DNA of 64,000 bases, from assembly GCF_012641475.1 (NCBI RefSeq), contig NZ_JABAIL010000006.1, positions 310,001 to 374,000 on the forward strand. The letters are read 5' to 3'. The first letter of the stretch is position 1. Every line of letters begins with the position of its first letter. Under the pieces are notes generated by a model. That model searched no databases, was not told where the DNA came from, and saw nothing but the letters and a program-made list of their open reading frames with translations. A program made the translations under genes and the position numbers. The DNA comes from Flammeovirga agarivorans. GTDB lineage: Bacteria > Bacteroidota > Bacteroidia > Cytophagales > Flammeovirgaceae. Below are positions 1 to 8,945 of the stretch, one piece after another.

Positions 1-936
1 CAGTTTAATGTTATCCTTCCTGTTGAAATTAGTTTGGAAGACACTTTTAATGAAGAGCGTCTTCAAGAAATTTTAAACATGGAGTCTGATGATGAGAAAC
101 AAAGAATCTTACCAAAAGGCATCGAACTTCCAGAGAGTTTAAAAGATGACTCATTAAAAGAATTAAATGTGTATTACGTTGAAGACAACGATGACTTAAG
201 AGATTTTGTTCATTCGTCTTTATCGGAATATTTTAATGTGAAATCTTTTGTGAACGGTAGACAGTGTAAGGAAGCTGTAGAAAACGAATGGCCCGACTTG
301 ATAATTAGTGATATTCTGATGCCGGAATTAAATGGTTTAGAGCTTTGTAAAGGCATCAAAGCAGATATTCGTACAAGTCATATTCCTGTCATTCTACTTA
401 CTTCTAGGTCATCTGTAGATGATCAAGTATCTGGTTTTGAAAGTGGTGCGGATGCTTACATCAGTAAGCCATTCGATTTGAAACAACTGATTGCTACAGC
501 ACAAATGCTATTAAAAAATAGACGTCAGTTAAGAGAGAGGTTTAGAATCGATTTCCCTGTAGAAGTAGAGAAAAAGAATAATAATAAGAGCGAAAGAGTC
601 TTTATGGAAAAACTCTATGCGTTGATGGAAAAACACCTTGATGATGAAGAATTAGATATCAATATCTTTATTAAGGAATTGCATTTAAATCGTACACACT
701 TCTACCAAAAAGTGAAAACAATTACGAACCATACTCCTTATGAGTTATTGAAACTTTATCGTCTTAAAAAAGCAGCTGAAATGTTGGTCAATGAAAAGCT
801 GACGGTTTCTGAAGTTTATCTCCGCACAGGATTTAAAAGTAGAACACATTTTAGTAGAATGTTTAAAGAACATTACGGTATAACACCGGGTAAATATGGA
901 AAAGAACAGGCTGTTGAAGTAGAAGAAACAGCTTAA
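1..936 (+). CDS. Hybrid two-component regulator (HTCS), C-terminal part, cut by window start
   Basis: The reading frame is open from base 1, so the gene begins before the window and the TTG at base 34 is not its real start. The first residues (FNVILPVE) look like the last strand of a histidine-kinase ATPase domain. A receiver domain follows at about codons 50-165, with the phospho-acceptor Asp in the motif ISDILMPELNG near codon 104 and the conserved Lys in SKPFD. An AraC-type helix-turn-helix domain fills about codons 195-305. This is the order found in hybrid two-component systems that sense glycan fragments in the periplasm and activate polysaccharide utilization genes. It ends 249 bases before a co-oriented GH110/sulfatase operon, its likely target by context. 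The sensor half is outside the window, so the ligand cannot be guessed. Confidence 0.93.
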   Translation, partial: QFNVILPVEISLEDTFNEERLQEILNMESDDEKQRILPKGIELPESLKDDSLKELNVYYVEDNDDLRDFVHSSLSEYFNVKSFVNGRQCKEAVENEWPDLIISDILMPELNGLELCKGIKADIRTSHIPVILLTSRSSVDDQVSGFESGADAYISKPFDLKQLIATAQMLLKNRRQLRERFRIDFPVEVEKKNNNKSERVFMEKLYALMEKHLDDEELDINIFIKELHLNRTHFYQKVKTITNHTPYELLKLYRLKKAAEMLVNEKLTVSEVYLRTGFKSRTHFSRMFKEHYGITPGKYGKEQAVEVEETA

Positions 937-944
937 TATATTTA

Positions 945-978
945 GGCTACATCAAAATTTTGGTGTAGCCTTTTTTGT
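945..978 (+). terminator. Rho-independent terminator after the first HTCS gene
   Basis: A near-perfect inverted repeat with 13-base arms (one G:U pair) starts with GGCTACATC and is followed by a run of six T. It lies nine bases after the HTCS stop codon. Confidence 0.85.
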
Positions 979-982
979 TTAA

Positions 983-1046
983 ATACTATTGTAAATCAGT
1001 GTTTTGTATGCTATGACACACTAGATTTACTACTGCATACTATTGT
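983..1046 (+). promoter_or_regulatory. Possible operator: three related 10-mers upstream of the GH110 operon
   Basis: ATACTATTGT occurs at 983 and again exactly at 1037, with the related ATGCTATGAC between them at 1008. They lie 140-200 bases before the GH110 start codon. The 13-mer TTGTATGCTATGA (1004-1016) recurs at 8876 upstream of the giant surface protein. An HTCS output domain is expected to bind direct repeats, so this could be its site, but AT-rich DNA gives many chance matches. Confidence 0.3.
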
Positions 1047-1185
1047 TTCTTACCAATCATACACTTTTGTTCTGTGAAAGAATTATTACCGATCTAACAA
1101 CTATTACCTTCTAACTATGGAATAAGGGAAAAATGGATCAGGTGCAATTAATGAGACTACTAAAACAAAGAATTTTAAAAAGACA

Positions 1186-3054
1186 ATGAAGAAATTAATA
1201 TTTATCTTTTCTCTCTTGGTTTCTTTTTCTGGTTTTTGTGATAAACCAGGTGAGGTGATCCAAGTAAAGAAAACTGCTGCAATAACAGAAGATGCCACTC
1301 CTTATGTATTAAAAAAGATACTAGAAAATAAAGAGGCAAAAGGAATTAAATTTGAGAAAGGAACCTATCATTTCTATCCAGATAAAGGCTTAACGAAGTT
1401 TGTATATATCTCAAACCATAAAGATGTTTTTGTTAACCTTGCTTTCCCAATTGATGGATTTAAAGATTTTACCATTGACGGACAAGGGTCTACTTTTATC
1501 TTTCATGGTAAAATGATTCCTTTTTTAGTCGATAATAGCGAAAACGTTTCTATTAAAAATGTAACAATAGATTGGGCAATGGCTTTTCATAGTGAAGGGG
1601 AAATAATCGCACACAATACAGAAGAACATTCTTTTGATGTTCGCTTTGGAGACGAATACCCTTATGAAATCCGAAATGGAGACATTTACTTTATCAAAGA
1701 ATATTACGAGCATGATTTAGGGCAAACGATTATCTACGATAAACAAAGAAGAGCGATTGCTTATAACGACAAGAAATTCAGCCCGATTGCGACTTCTCAA
1801 AAATCGACTGTTCAACACGGTATTGACCAAGTTAAATACAAGTATAAAGTAGATAAAAGTGACCTTACTCTTCGAAAAGTAGGTACAGAAAGTCGTCTCA
1901 ACTTAAAACAAGTGGCTCCAGGTGTGGTTAGGTTCTACAATCATAAAAAACAACTACCGCCAATTGGTACTATCCTTTCTACTAAGGGGCAACAAGGAGA
2001 AAATAGAGTCGCTCCAGGTATAAGAGTTAACAACACCAATAATTTTCATTTAACGGACGTTACTATTCACCATGCAGGTGGTATGGGACTGTTAGTAGAA
2101 AACTCTGAAGATATTTACATTGACAGATTAAAAATCACTCCATCGGGTGATAGAATGGTGTCAACAACGGCCGATGCTACGCACTTTGTGGGATGTAGAG
2201 GTTTTATCAAGATGACTAATTCTCTATTAGAAAATCAGTTGGATGATTGTGTGAATATCCACGGTGCTTACCAAGAAGTGGTAGAACAACTGGGAGAGAA
2301 GAAGTTAGGTATTAGAATGGGACATCACCAACAAGAAGGCTATGTGATTGGTAAAAAAGGAGATACTATTGGGTTTGTAAAAATTGATGAATCATTTACC
2401 CCTTTTGATAAGTTGACTATTGAGTCTATTGAGAGGGTCAACCAGCGTTACCAAGTGATCACATTTAAAGAGAAAATTCCTAAAGAGGTCGTACAGGGTG
2501 ATTATATCGAAAATATCTCTGCTTATCCTGAAGTACTTCTAGAAAACAATAAATTCCAAGGGAATAGAGCTAGAGGCGTTTTGTTATCTACTCCTAAAAA
2601 AGCAATTGTAAGAAACAATTATTTCCACTCTGAGATGGAGGCGATTTTCTTACCAGTTGAAAGCTCAAAATGGTATGAATCAGGGGCTACATCAAATTTA
2701 TTGATTGAAGGGAACACATTTGATAACTGTAATTTTGGAGGAACAAGTAGAGGAATTATCCGTCTTGTTACTGATGAGGATAATGAAAGTATTGCGTTTA
2801 ATGACATCACAATTCGAAAGAATATTTTTAAAATGTTCGATAACCTAGTACTTGAAGCAAGCAATACTGATGAACTAAAATTTGAAGAAAATACCATTCT
2901 TTCAAGTGATAGGTTTCCTCAATTATATCCTGAAAACCCTGCCTTTATTTTACGTTCATCAAAAAATGTGACGTTTAAAAATAATGATTTCCAAGGAAAG
3001 GCGACAAAGATGATGGAGAGTGATAAGAGTACTATTAATGTTGATTTTCAATAA
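1186..3054 (+). CDS. GH110 family alpha-1,3-galactosidase, beta-helix fold
   Basis: A 622-residue secreted protein with an N-terminal signal peptide (about residues 1-18) and a right-handed parallel beta-helix. The segments FTIDGQGSTFIFHG, IPFLVDNSENVSIKN and VTIDW are characteristic of GH110 exo-alpha-1,3-galactosidases, which invert the anomeric centre. The likely catalytic aspartates are Asp330 (in TADATH) and the Asp353-Asp354 pair (in NQLDDCVNIHG). Their 23- and 24-residue spacing agrees with the Asp triad I recall from the studied marine GH110 enzymes. Family members remove alpha-1,3-linked galactose from blood-group B glycans, and marine ones act on carrageenan-type galactobiose. Only 14 bases separate it from the next sulfatase gene, so the two are co-transcribed; galactan as substrate is an inference from this context. 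The ATG at 1186 is supported by the signal peptide that follows directly. Confidence 0.88.
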   Translation: MKKLIFIFSLLVSFSGFCDKPGEVIQVKKTAAITEDATPYVLKKILENKEAKGIKFEKGTYHFYPDKGLTKFVYISNHKDVFVNLAFPIDGFKDFTIDGQGSTFIFHGKMIPFLVDNSENVSIKNVTIDWAMAFHSEGEIIAHNTEEHSFDVRFGDEYPYEIRNGDIYFIKEYYEHDLGQTIIYDKQRRAIAYNDKKFSPIATSQKSTVQHGIDQVKYKYKVDKSDLTLRKVGTESRLNLKQVAPGVVRFYNHKKQLPPIGTILSTKGQQGENRVAPGIRVNNTNNFHLTDVTIHHAGGMGLLVENSEDIYIDRLKITPSGDRMVSTTADATHFVGCRGFIKMTNSLLENQLDDCVNIHGAYQEVVEQLGEKKLGIRMGHHQQEGYVIGKKGDTIGFVKIDESFTPFDKLTIESIERVNQRYQVITFKEKIPKEVVQGDYIENISAYPEVLLENNKFQGNRARGVLLSTPKKAIVRNNYFHSEMEAIFLPVESSKWYESGATSNLLIEGNTFDNCNFGGTSRGIIRLVTDEDNESIAFNDITIRKNIFKMFDNLVLEASNTDELKFEENTILSSDRFPQLYPENPAFILRSSKNVTFKNNDFQGKATKMMESDKSTINVDFQ

Positions 3055-3068
3055 GTAATTATCTGAAG

Positions 3069-4565
3069 ATGAAAAAAGGAATAGTACAGCTATTGGGTAT
3101 ACTTCTTTGTATATCCAGTAGCCTTTGCGCCCAAGAACGTCCCAATATTTTATTGGTAATGGCAGAGGATATCAGTAATGATTTAGCTTGTTACGGAATG
3201 CCCGAGGTGAAAACACCAACGTTTGACCAACTGGCGAAAGAAGGAATCAGATACACCAATTGTATTGGCACAAACTCTATTTGTTCACCAAGTAGATCTG
3301 CTTTAATGTTGGGTACACATCAGAATATTACCAATACTCACAACCATAGAAGTAATAGAAAGGTCGTATTGCCTAATGAGTATACGCCGATTACAAAATT
3401 GCTTGCTGATGCCGGATATAAAACAATCGTTGGTAGTAAGTTAGTAATGAAAAAAGGAGAGAAGATCGATTGTAATTTTATGCATCAATCGACTGGAGAG
3501 TATAATGGTTCTACTGATTTTGGGTTATTTAATGAAAAGTCAGCCGTATTAAAAAATGATGGAAAACCTTTTTTTGCTCAAGTTCAATTGAAGGTGACAC
3601 ATCGAGGAAATTGGTGGAATTCTATTAGAGAAAAATCCCAACATCCAGTGGACCCTAGCAAGGTAACCCTTCCACCATTTATTGCCGACACTCCAGCTAC
3701 AAGATTGGATTGGGCGACTTATTTGGACCAAATAGAATATGCTGACCATGAAATGAAAATGTTGATGGACCAACTAGAGGAAAATGGGGTGGCGCAGAAT
3801 ACAGTGATCATTTTTATGGGAGATAATGGAAGAGCGAATATTAGAGGTAAAGGATATGTATATGATTCGGGTTTAAGAATTCCTTTGATTATTCATTACC
3901 CAAAGGCATTGAAAAAAGATAAAGTAGATGATCAGTTATGTTCATTCACAGATATATCTGCGACTATTCTTGAACTTGCTCAAGTAGATGTACCAACATA
4001 TTTTTCGGGAACGTCTCTCTTCGATAAGCAGGAAAGAGACTATGTATATTCTGCTAGAGACATTTGGGATGAGATCAAAGATCGATCTAGAGCGATAACG
4101 ACAAAACGCTTTAAATATATAAAAAACTATATGCCAGAAGTACCTTATGATGCACATCAAGGGTATTTAGAGTACAATCGTCCAGCAGTACATGTAATGA
4201 GAAAATTATATTCTGAAGGCCATCTTACTTCGGCTCAAGCATATTTTTTCTCCCCAAAAAAGGAAGTAGAGGAATTGTATGATTTAAAAAATGATCCTGA
4301 TGAACTAGTTAACCTGATCCATGACCCAAAATATAAAAAAGAGTTAGAAAAACTTAGAGGGTATATGAATGAATGGCAATTAGAGCATATCGATAGAGGT
4401 TTTGAAGATGTTGCACCTGAAGGTTTTAGAGGTGTTGCTTTTGTGAAGTATTTAAAAGTGTATCATCCAGAATTATGGTCACAGCTTGAAGAAGGAAAGC
4501 TATTAGACCTTACAAAAGAGCAGTCAGATTTTAGTAAGAATCACTACAAGAAAAAAACGAAATAA
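3069..4565 (+). CDS. Secreted formylglycine-dependent sulfatase (sulfamidase-like subgroup)
   Basis: A 498-residue type I (S1) sulfatase with a signal peptide ending near LCAQ. The maturation motif CSPSR contains Cys72, which must be converted to formylglycine for activity. Metal-site residues are visible as MAEDIS near the N-terminus and IIFMGDNGR in the middle. The first metal pair is Glu-Asp rather than the usual Asp-Asp, a pattern shared with the two CSASR sulfatases in this window. The short segment GTHQNITNTHNHRSN after the active site resembles heparan N-sulfatase-like proteins, so the nearest relatives may be annotated sulfamidases, but the substrate here is more likely a sulfated algal sugar. 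Its stop codon overlaps the next start by one base (TAATG), so translation of the two sulfatases is probably coupled. Confidence 0.88.
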   Translation: MKKGIVQLLGILLCISSSLCAQERPNILLVMAEDISNDLACYGMPEVKTPTFDQLAKEGIRYTNCIGTNSICSPSRSALMLGTHQNITNTHNHRSNRKVVLPNEYTPITKLLADAGYKTIVGSKLVMKKGEKIDCNFMHQSTGEYNGSTDFGLFNEKSAVLKNDGKPFFAQVQLKVTHRGNWWNSIREKSQHPVDPSKVTLPPFIADTPATRLDWATYLDQIEYADHEMKMLMDQLEENGVAQNTVIIFMGDNGRANIRGKGYVYDSGLRIPLIIHYPKALKKDKVDDQLCSFTDISATILELAQVDVPTYFSGTSLFDKQERDYVYSARDIWDEIKDRSRAITTKRFKYIKNYMPEVPYDAHQGYLEYNRPAVHVMRKLYSEGHLTSAQAYFFSPKKEVEELYDLKNDPDELVNLIHDPKYKKELEKLRGYMNEWQLEHIDRGFEDVAPEGFRGVAFVKYLKVYHPELWSQLEEGKLLDLTKEQSDFSKNHYKKKTK

Positions 4566-6112
4566 TGAAATCATATTTCTTAATATTATTGGTATCCACC
4601 TTCTTTTTCGGATGCAGTTCCTCTAAACCTGAAAAAGAAAATAAAACTAGTGCCAAACCCAATATCTTACTTATTTATTTGGATGATCTAGGCTATGGAG
4701 ATATGGGGGCCTATGGGGCATCCAAAAGATTAAAAACACCCAATATGGATTTTTTAGCTCATAATGGGGTACAGTTTACTAATGGTTATGCTACCTCAGC
4801 TACTTGTACACCAAGTAGATATGGGTTATTAACGGGCACTTACCCTTGGAAGAATGTGAATGCAAAGATCTTACCTGGTACTGCACCGTTGATCATAGGT
4901 ACGGAGCAACTTACTTTGCCGAAAATGTTAAAGGCTGAAGGGTATGCTACAGGTATTGTAGGCAAGTGGCATTTGGGCTTAGGTAATGGGTATGTAGATT
5001 GGAATAAGACAATCTCTCCAGGCCCAAATGAGGTGGGCTTTGATGAAAGTTATATCATGGCTGCAACGCAAGATAGAGTTCCTACAGTTTATATAGAAAA
5101 CAATAAGGTAGTGGGGTTGAATCCTCAAGATCCAATTCAAGTAAACTATGAGAAAAACTTTGAAGGAGAACCAACAGCTATATCAAACCCCGAAATGGTA
5201 GACATGAAATGGCATCATGGGCATAACAATAGTATCGTTAACGGTATTCCAAGAATTGGTTTTATGAAAGGAGGAGAAGCAGCAAAATGGGATGACTATG
5301 AAATGGCCGAGCACTTCTTAATCAAAGCGAAAGAATATATTGAACAGCATAAGGATCAACCTTTCTTTTTATATTATGCACTTCAACAACCTCATGTACC
5401 AAGAACTCCCCACCCAAGGTTTAAGGGTAAATCAGGGATGGGACCAAGAGGCGATGCAATTATAGAAGCAGATTGGTGTATTGGTGAACTAATAAAAACA
5501 CTTGAGAAACAAGGCCTATTAGAAAATACATTAGTCATCCTTTCGAGTGACAATGGCCCTGTACTTAATGATGGATATTATGATGAAGCAGAGGAGAAAT
5601 TAGGCGATCATCAGCCAGCAGGTGTATTAAGAGGAGGAAAATATAGTTTATTTGATGGAGGAACACGTGTTCCCTTCCTAACGTATTGGAAAGGAAAAAT
5701 TAAACCGACAAAGTCTGATGCTTTAGTTTGCCAAATGGATTTGCTTTCATCGATTTCAGCGTTAGTTGGTAGTAATTTAAAAACAGATGACAGTGAAAAC
5801 TTACTATCTGCTTTTTTAGGTAAGAGCAAAATAGGTAGAGAAGAACTAATTTTAGAAGCCACATCAAGAACAGCATTTAGAAAGAATGATTGGTTATTGA
5901 TTCCTCCTTATGAAGGTCCCGTTGCTTTAAAGAAAGTAAAAATTGAAATCGGTAATAGCGATCAAATACAATTGTACAATTTGAAAGAAGATCCTTCTCA
6001 ACAAAATAACTTAGCAAAGATTCACCCTGATAAGGTAGCACAAATGATGCAAGCGTTTAAGGCTGTCAGAGGTGATTTTAAGAAGGATGTAAAAGTTTAT
6101 AAATTAAGATAA
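4565..6112 (+). CDS. Lipoprotein sulfatase (arylsulfatase A-like)
   Basis: A 515-residue S1 sulfatase whose N-terminus is a lipoprotein signal with lipobox FFGC, so it is probably anchored in the outer or inner membrane facing the periplasm or surface. The formylglycine motif is CTPSR with Cys81. Metal ligands are seen in YLDDLGYGD and in SSDNGPV, and the active-site segment VGKWHLGLG is intact. The conserved block WHHGHNNSIVNGIPRIG is shared almost word for word with the sulfatase at 27171, and both proteins are 515 residues long, so they are close paralogs. I recall this block from the S1_15 subfamily (galactose or GalNAc 6-sulfate), but that assignment is from memory and uncertain. It is the last gene of the GH110 operon and is followed by a terminator. 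Confidence 0.9.
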   Translation: MKSYFLILLVSTFFFGCSSSKPEKENKTSAKPNILLIYLDDLGYGDMGAYGASKRLKTPNMDFLAHNGVQFTNGYATSATCTPSRYGLLTGTYPWKNVNAKILPGTAPLIIGTEQLTLPKMLKAEGYATGIVGKWHLGLGNGYVDWNKTISPGPNEVGFDESYIMAATQDRVPTVYIENNKVVGLNPQDPIQVNYEKNFEGEPTAISNPEMVDMKWHHGHNNSIVNGIPRIGFMKGGEAAKWDDYEMAEHFLIKAKEYIEQHKDQPFFLYYALQQPHVPRTPHPRFKGKSGMGPRGDAIIEADWCIGELIKTLEKQGLLENTLVILSSDNGPVLNDGYYDEAEEKLGDHQPAGVLRGGKYSLFDGGTRVPFLTYWKGKIKPTKSDALVCQMDLLSSISALVGSNLKTDDSENLLSAFLGKSKIGREELILEATSRTAFRKNDWLLIPPYEGPVALKKVKIEIGNSDQIQLYNLKEDPSQQNNLAKIHPDKVAQMMQAFKAVRGDFKKDVKVYKLR

Positions 6113-6140
6113 AACTATCAGTAGACCAATATTTAATAAT

Positions 6141-6177
6141 TACCTCACCCGGCATTGGGTGGGGTATTTTTTTATTC
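6141..6177 (+). terminator. Terminator of the GH110/sulfatase operon
   Basis: The arms TACCTCACCC and GGGTGGGGTA pair over ten bases with one G:U and a six-base loop, followed by a T-rich run. It lies 28 bases after the sulfatase stop codon. Confidence 0.85.
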
Positions 6178-6220
6178 TCATCAACCCAAGATAGCCCTGG
6201 GTTAATGAGAAACATACTTT

Positions 6221-6502
6221 TTACAAGATGTATTTACTGAACATCGCCACAATTATTACAGGTAAAATCAATCCTGAATAAGTATATATTATTAATTTCT
6301 TAAGGTATCTTTTTTTTGGAGCATCATTGTCCTCCACGGCTTTATGATAATTGATATATACAATGTATCCGGAAATTATGATACACAAAGCACATAATAT
6401 ATTGGACAATATCTGATTATCAAAAATCGCAGAAGCAAATAGGTAGGCTATCGCATTACAAATCACAAAATATACCAATAGGTTTAGTCTTTTATCGATC
6501 AT
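6221..6502 (-). CDS. Small membrane protein of unknown function
   Basis: About 93 residues when started at the ATG at 6502, giving MIDKRLNLLVYF. The frame also opens upstream at 6571, but the added residues look like leader rather than protein. Three hydrophobic stretches are separated by short charged loops (YINYHKAVEDNDAPKKRYLKK between the second and third), which fits a three-helix inner-membrane protein. I do not recognise a family. It is convergent with the sulfatase operon and has no partner gene on its strand nearby. A real gene is likely because the hydrophobic pattern is regular and no longer ORF competes, but function is unknown. Confidence 0.55.
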   Translation of the reverse strand: MIDKRLNLLVYFVICNAIAYLFASAIFDNQILSNILCALCIIISGYIVYINYHKAVEDNDAPKKRYLKKLIIYTYSGLILPVIIVAMFSKYIL

Positions 6503-6613
6503 GGTTAATGTAAGTTTAATAGTTTTTAAGGTTATACATCTTAGACTACCACCTACTAAATTTGTCATCACTTCATATGTATTACGTAAGATTGAGGATG
6601 TTTTTTGAAAATA

Positions 6614-6645
6614 AAAAAGGTTTTATCATACAATAAAACCTTTTT
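6614..6645. terminator. Bidirectional terminator-like hairpin
   Basis: Arms of 13 bases, AAAAAGGTTTTAT and ATAAAACCTTTTT, pair perfectly around a six-base loop. A-rich and T-rich flanks allow function on either strand. Which transcript it ends is unclear. Confidence 0.5.
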
Positions 6646-6905
6646 ATATAAGATAGTCACAACAAAATATTGAATGCTATACATAAATTTCTATATGCAT
6701 ATTTCTACAAATTATTATAGTTTCTAGCCGAATCTTATATTCATAATAATAACCTGAAAGCAAAGCTATCCAACAAAGGGAATTGAAGTGGAAAATATTT
6801 AATCTATAATAGAGGTTGATTTGACAAGTACCTTTAAATGAGTGGTATAAGTCGATGTTTTATGGTGGTTATGTTTGATTGTTATTTTTTTACGATCACA
6901 TAAAT

Positions 6906-6938
6906 AAAAAAGTCTCCATTATCAATAGAGACTTTTTC
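6906..6938. terminator. Bidirectional terminator-like hairpin
   Basis: AAAAAGTCTC and GAGACTTTTT pair perfectly around an 11-base loop, with A and T tracts on both sides. It lies downstream of fbp on the minus strand but beyond a better candidate at 7210. Confidence 0.5.
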
Positions 6939-7209
6939 TAGGCTTTAGTTAACTTCTTATTCTATTACATTTTTTGTCGATTTACTTTCTTAATTCTTAT
7001 ACCACAAAACTAAACTAGATCATTTATTTAATGCGGGAATAATTAGTCAATGATGGGGTGAATTTTGCTCAATGTTACCTTTAGACTTTTTTTGCCCCAA
7101 AAGTTCTTGCAGTATTATTCCCAATAGTTTAAGTGATCTGTAAAAAAAAGAAATTTATTATCCATAAAACCAATACAAAGAGTATCAGCAATGTCCCACA
7201 AAGTCGAAT

Positions 7210-7255
7210 AAAAAGATCCTACTCAAAAAGTATTTCTACTTTTTAGAATAGGATC
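7210..7255 (-). terminator. Terminator of fbp
   Basis: On the minus strand a long stem (outer GATCCTA/TAGGATC, inner AAAAAGTA/TACTTTTT, with an imperfect middle) is followed by five T. It lies about 55 bases past the fbp stop codon. Confidence 0.75.
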
Positions 7256-7310
7256 ATATTCACACATCATCAATAAATCTATACGTCACACAACAAAAAC
7301 ATTATTCTTG

Positions 7311-8348
7311 TTAGAAACAGATCAAACTTCTGATCTCTTCATATTCATCCACTAATTTTTTTGAACCAATAATAATAGGTGTTCGTTGATGTATATCTTT
7401 TGGTTTTATATCCATAACTCTAGCTGAACCGTTTGTCGCTTTACCTTTTGCCTGTTCTGTCAAAAAGGCCAAGGCATGGCACTCATACATTAGACGTAAC
7501 TTACCTTCTTTATATTTATCGGTAGACGGATACATATAAACACCGCCTTTCAGAAGGTTTCTGTGAAAATCACATACTAATGACCCTACATATCTTGTCT
7601 CCATTTTACGAGACTTCAATTCATAAAGATAAGTTTTAAAGTCTCTAGAAAACTCTCCTTGATCTCTCTCATTGATACTGTAATATTCACCATTTTCAGG
7701 CTGTATAATGTTAGGGTGGGAAAGAAAGTATTCCCCTAATGAGGATTCATATGTAAAGCCATTTACTCCATATCCAGTGGTATAAACAAGCATGGTAGAA
7801 GGGCCATATAAAATATATCCGGCCGCAACTTGTTGATCGCCTTTTTGAAGAAAATCTTCTTTTTTATAAGGTTTTCCTTGTGGGCTAACTCTTTTATAAA
7901 TGGAGAAAATGGTTCCAACAGATACATTCACATCAACATTCGATGAGCCATCCAAAGGATCAATAGCCACTACATATTTTGCATTATGATTTCCTGTATC
8001 TATTATTTCATCACTTTCTTCGGAAAGAATTGCACATACCTGCCCACCATTAATTAATGCTCTTTTAAAACGCACTTCTGCAATGATATCCAACATTCTC
8101 TGAGGCTCTCCCTGTATATTTTCTTCTTCAGTCATTCCTTCAATACCACTTAAGCCGGCTCTATTAATCTCACGGCTAATAATTTTTGAAGCAATAACGA
8201 TATCTCTTAATAGCTGAGATAATTCACCTGTGGCATGAGGAAATTCACTTTGTCTTTGAGCAATAAAACGGTCTACCGCAATGCCAATATGTGAAGTAAA
8301 AGTTTCAATATTAGCATTGGACTTTTCAGTAGTAGTAATACTTTCCAT
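7311..8348 (-). CDS. fbp: Fructose-1,6-bisphosphatase, class I
   Basis: A 345-residue cytoplasmic enzyme that hydrolyses fructose 1,6-bisphosphate to fructose 6-phosphate in gluconeogenesis. The family motifs are all present: SEESDE and DPLDGSSNVDVNVSVGT for the metal site, the Tyr-rich segment YVGSLVCDFHRNLLKGG for sugar phosphate binding, and LMYECHALAFL near the C-terminus. Length is normal for the class I enzyme. It stands alone on the minus strand between polysaccharide genes and is flanked by long non-coding stretches. It may support growth on galactose or other sugars released here, but it is a housekeeping gene and the location may be incidental. Confidence 0.97.
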   Translation of the reverse strand: MESITTTEKSNANIETFTSHIGIAVDRFIAQRQSEFPHATGELSQLLRDIVIASKIISREINRAGLSGIEGMTEEENIQGEPQRMLDIIAEVRFKRALINGGQVCAILSEESDEIIDTGNHNAKYVVAIDPLDGSSNVDVNVSVGTIFSIYKRVSPQGKPYKKEDFLQKGDQQVAAGYILYGPSTMLVYTTGYGVNGFTYESSLGEYFLSHPNIIQPENGEYYSINERDQGEFSRDFKTYLYELKSRKMETRYVGSLVCDFHRNLLKGGVYMYPSTDKYKEGKLRLMYECHALAFLTEQAKGKATNGSARVMDIKPKDIHQRTPIIIGSKKLVDEYEEIRSLICF

Positions 8349-8945
8349 AGTAATGTAATTATTATTTTTGAGTGAATACGGTTAGAGATTTTGCTCCATG
8401 AGCATCTATTACAAGAGATTACTCAATGTCAGCGGTTATTTTTAGAAGAGCTAGAGATAAATACTCTATAAACTTTTAGTTCTGTTTTATAATGATAGAT
8501 CAAAAGTAAGTGATCACTGCATAGTAAGTATCCTTTAGTTTCCTGTTTACCTTGCATGAAACCATAGGACATTAACTTAAAAATAAATACTAGTATCGTT
8601 AGGTTGAATAGTGTTAATGGGGTAAAGGATTTACCTTCTTTTTATAAAAAAAATTAGAATAGCTAATGACTAAATGTATTGTGTCAACCCGATTCATTTC
8701 TTTATTTTTTGAGAACAATTAGCGTATAAATCCTTTTATCAAGGGGGGTAATTCGGTTTTACTAGACTCATTTATAAGAAGTAAGGTAGTTTATTGGTGG
8801 ATACTAAATATTATTGTTTAGAAACTTCAACACCACATTTTTTGACATGAAGTATGAATATATAGGAATGGTTACTTGTATGCTATGAAAGTATACCACC
8901 TGTATCGTTGTAGATAATTGTTAAACAAATTTCTTCACGTTTGAG
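8349..8945. other. 597-base divergent intergenic region
   Basis: It separates fbp (minus) from the giant surface protein (plus), so both promoters must lie here. TACTTTTG on the minus strand (8501-8508) fits the Bacteroidota -7 consensus TAnnTTTG for fbp, but no matching TTTG -33 element is seen. TTGTATGCTATGA at 8876-8888 repeats a 13-mer found upstream of the GH110 operon. No coding ORF or RNA gene was recognised. Confidence 0.5.

Larger units (their letters stand above)
6503..7209. other. 707-base gap with several hairpins and no convincing gene
   Basis: No ORF here looks coding. The stretch is AT-rich and holds two terminator-like hairpins at 6614-6645 and 6906-6938, listed separately. 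No tRNA or riboswitch was recognised. Confidence 0.6.

Noticed and set aside
34-936. Stand-alone response regulator starting at base 34
   Set aside because: The frame is open back to base 1 and those codons read as the end of a kinase ATPase domain, so it is the tail of a longer hybrid protein.
1104-1298. Minus-strand ORF of 64 codons before the GH110 gene
   Set aside because: It overlaps the GH110 start and signal peptide in another frame and has no recognisable protein character.
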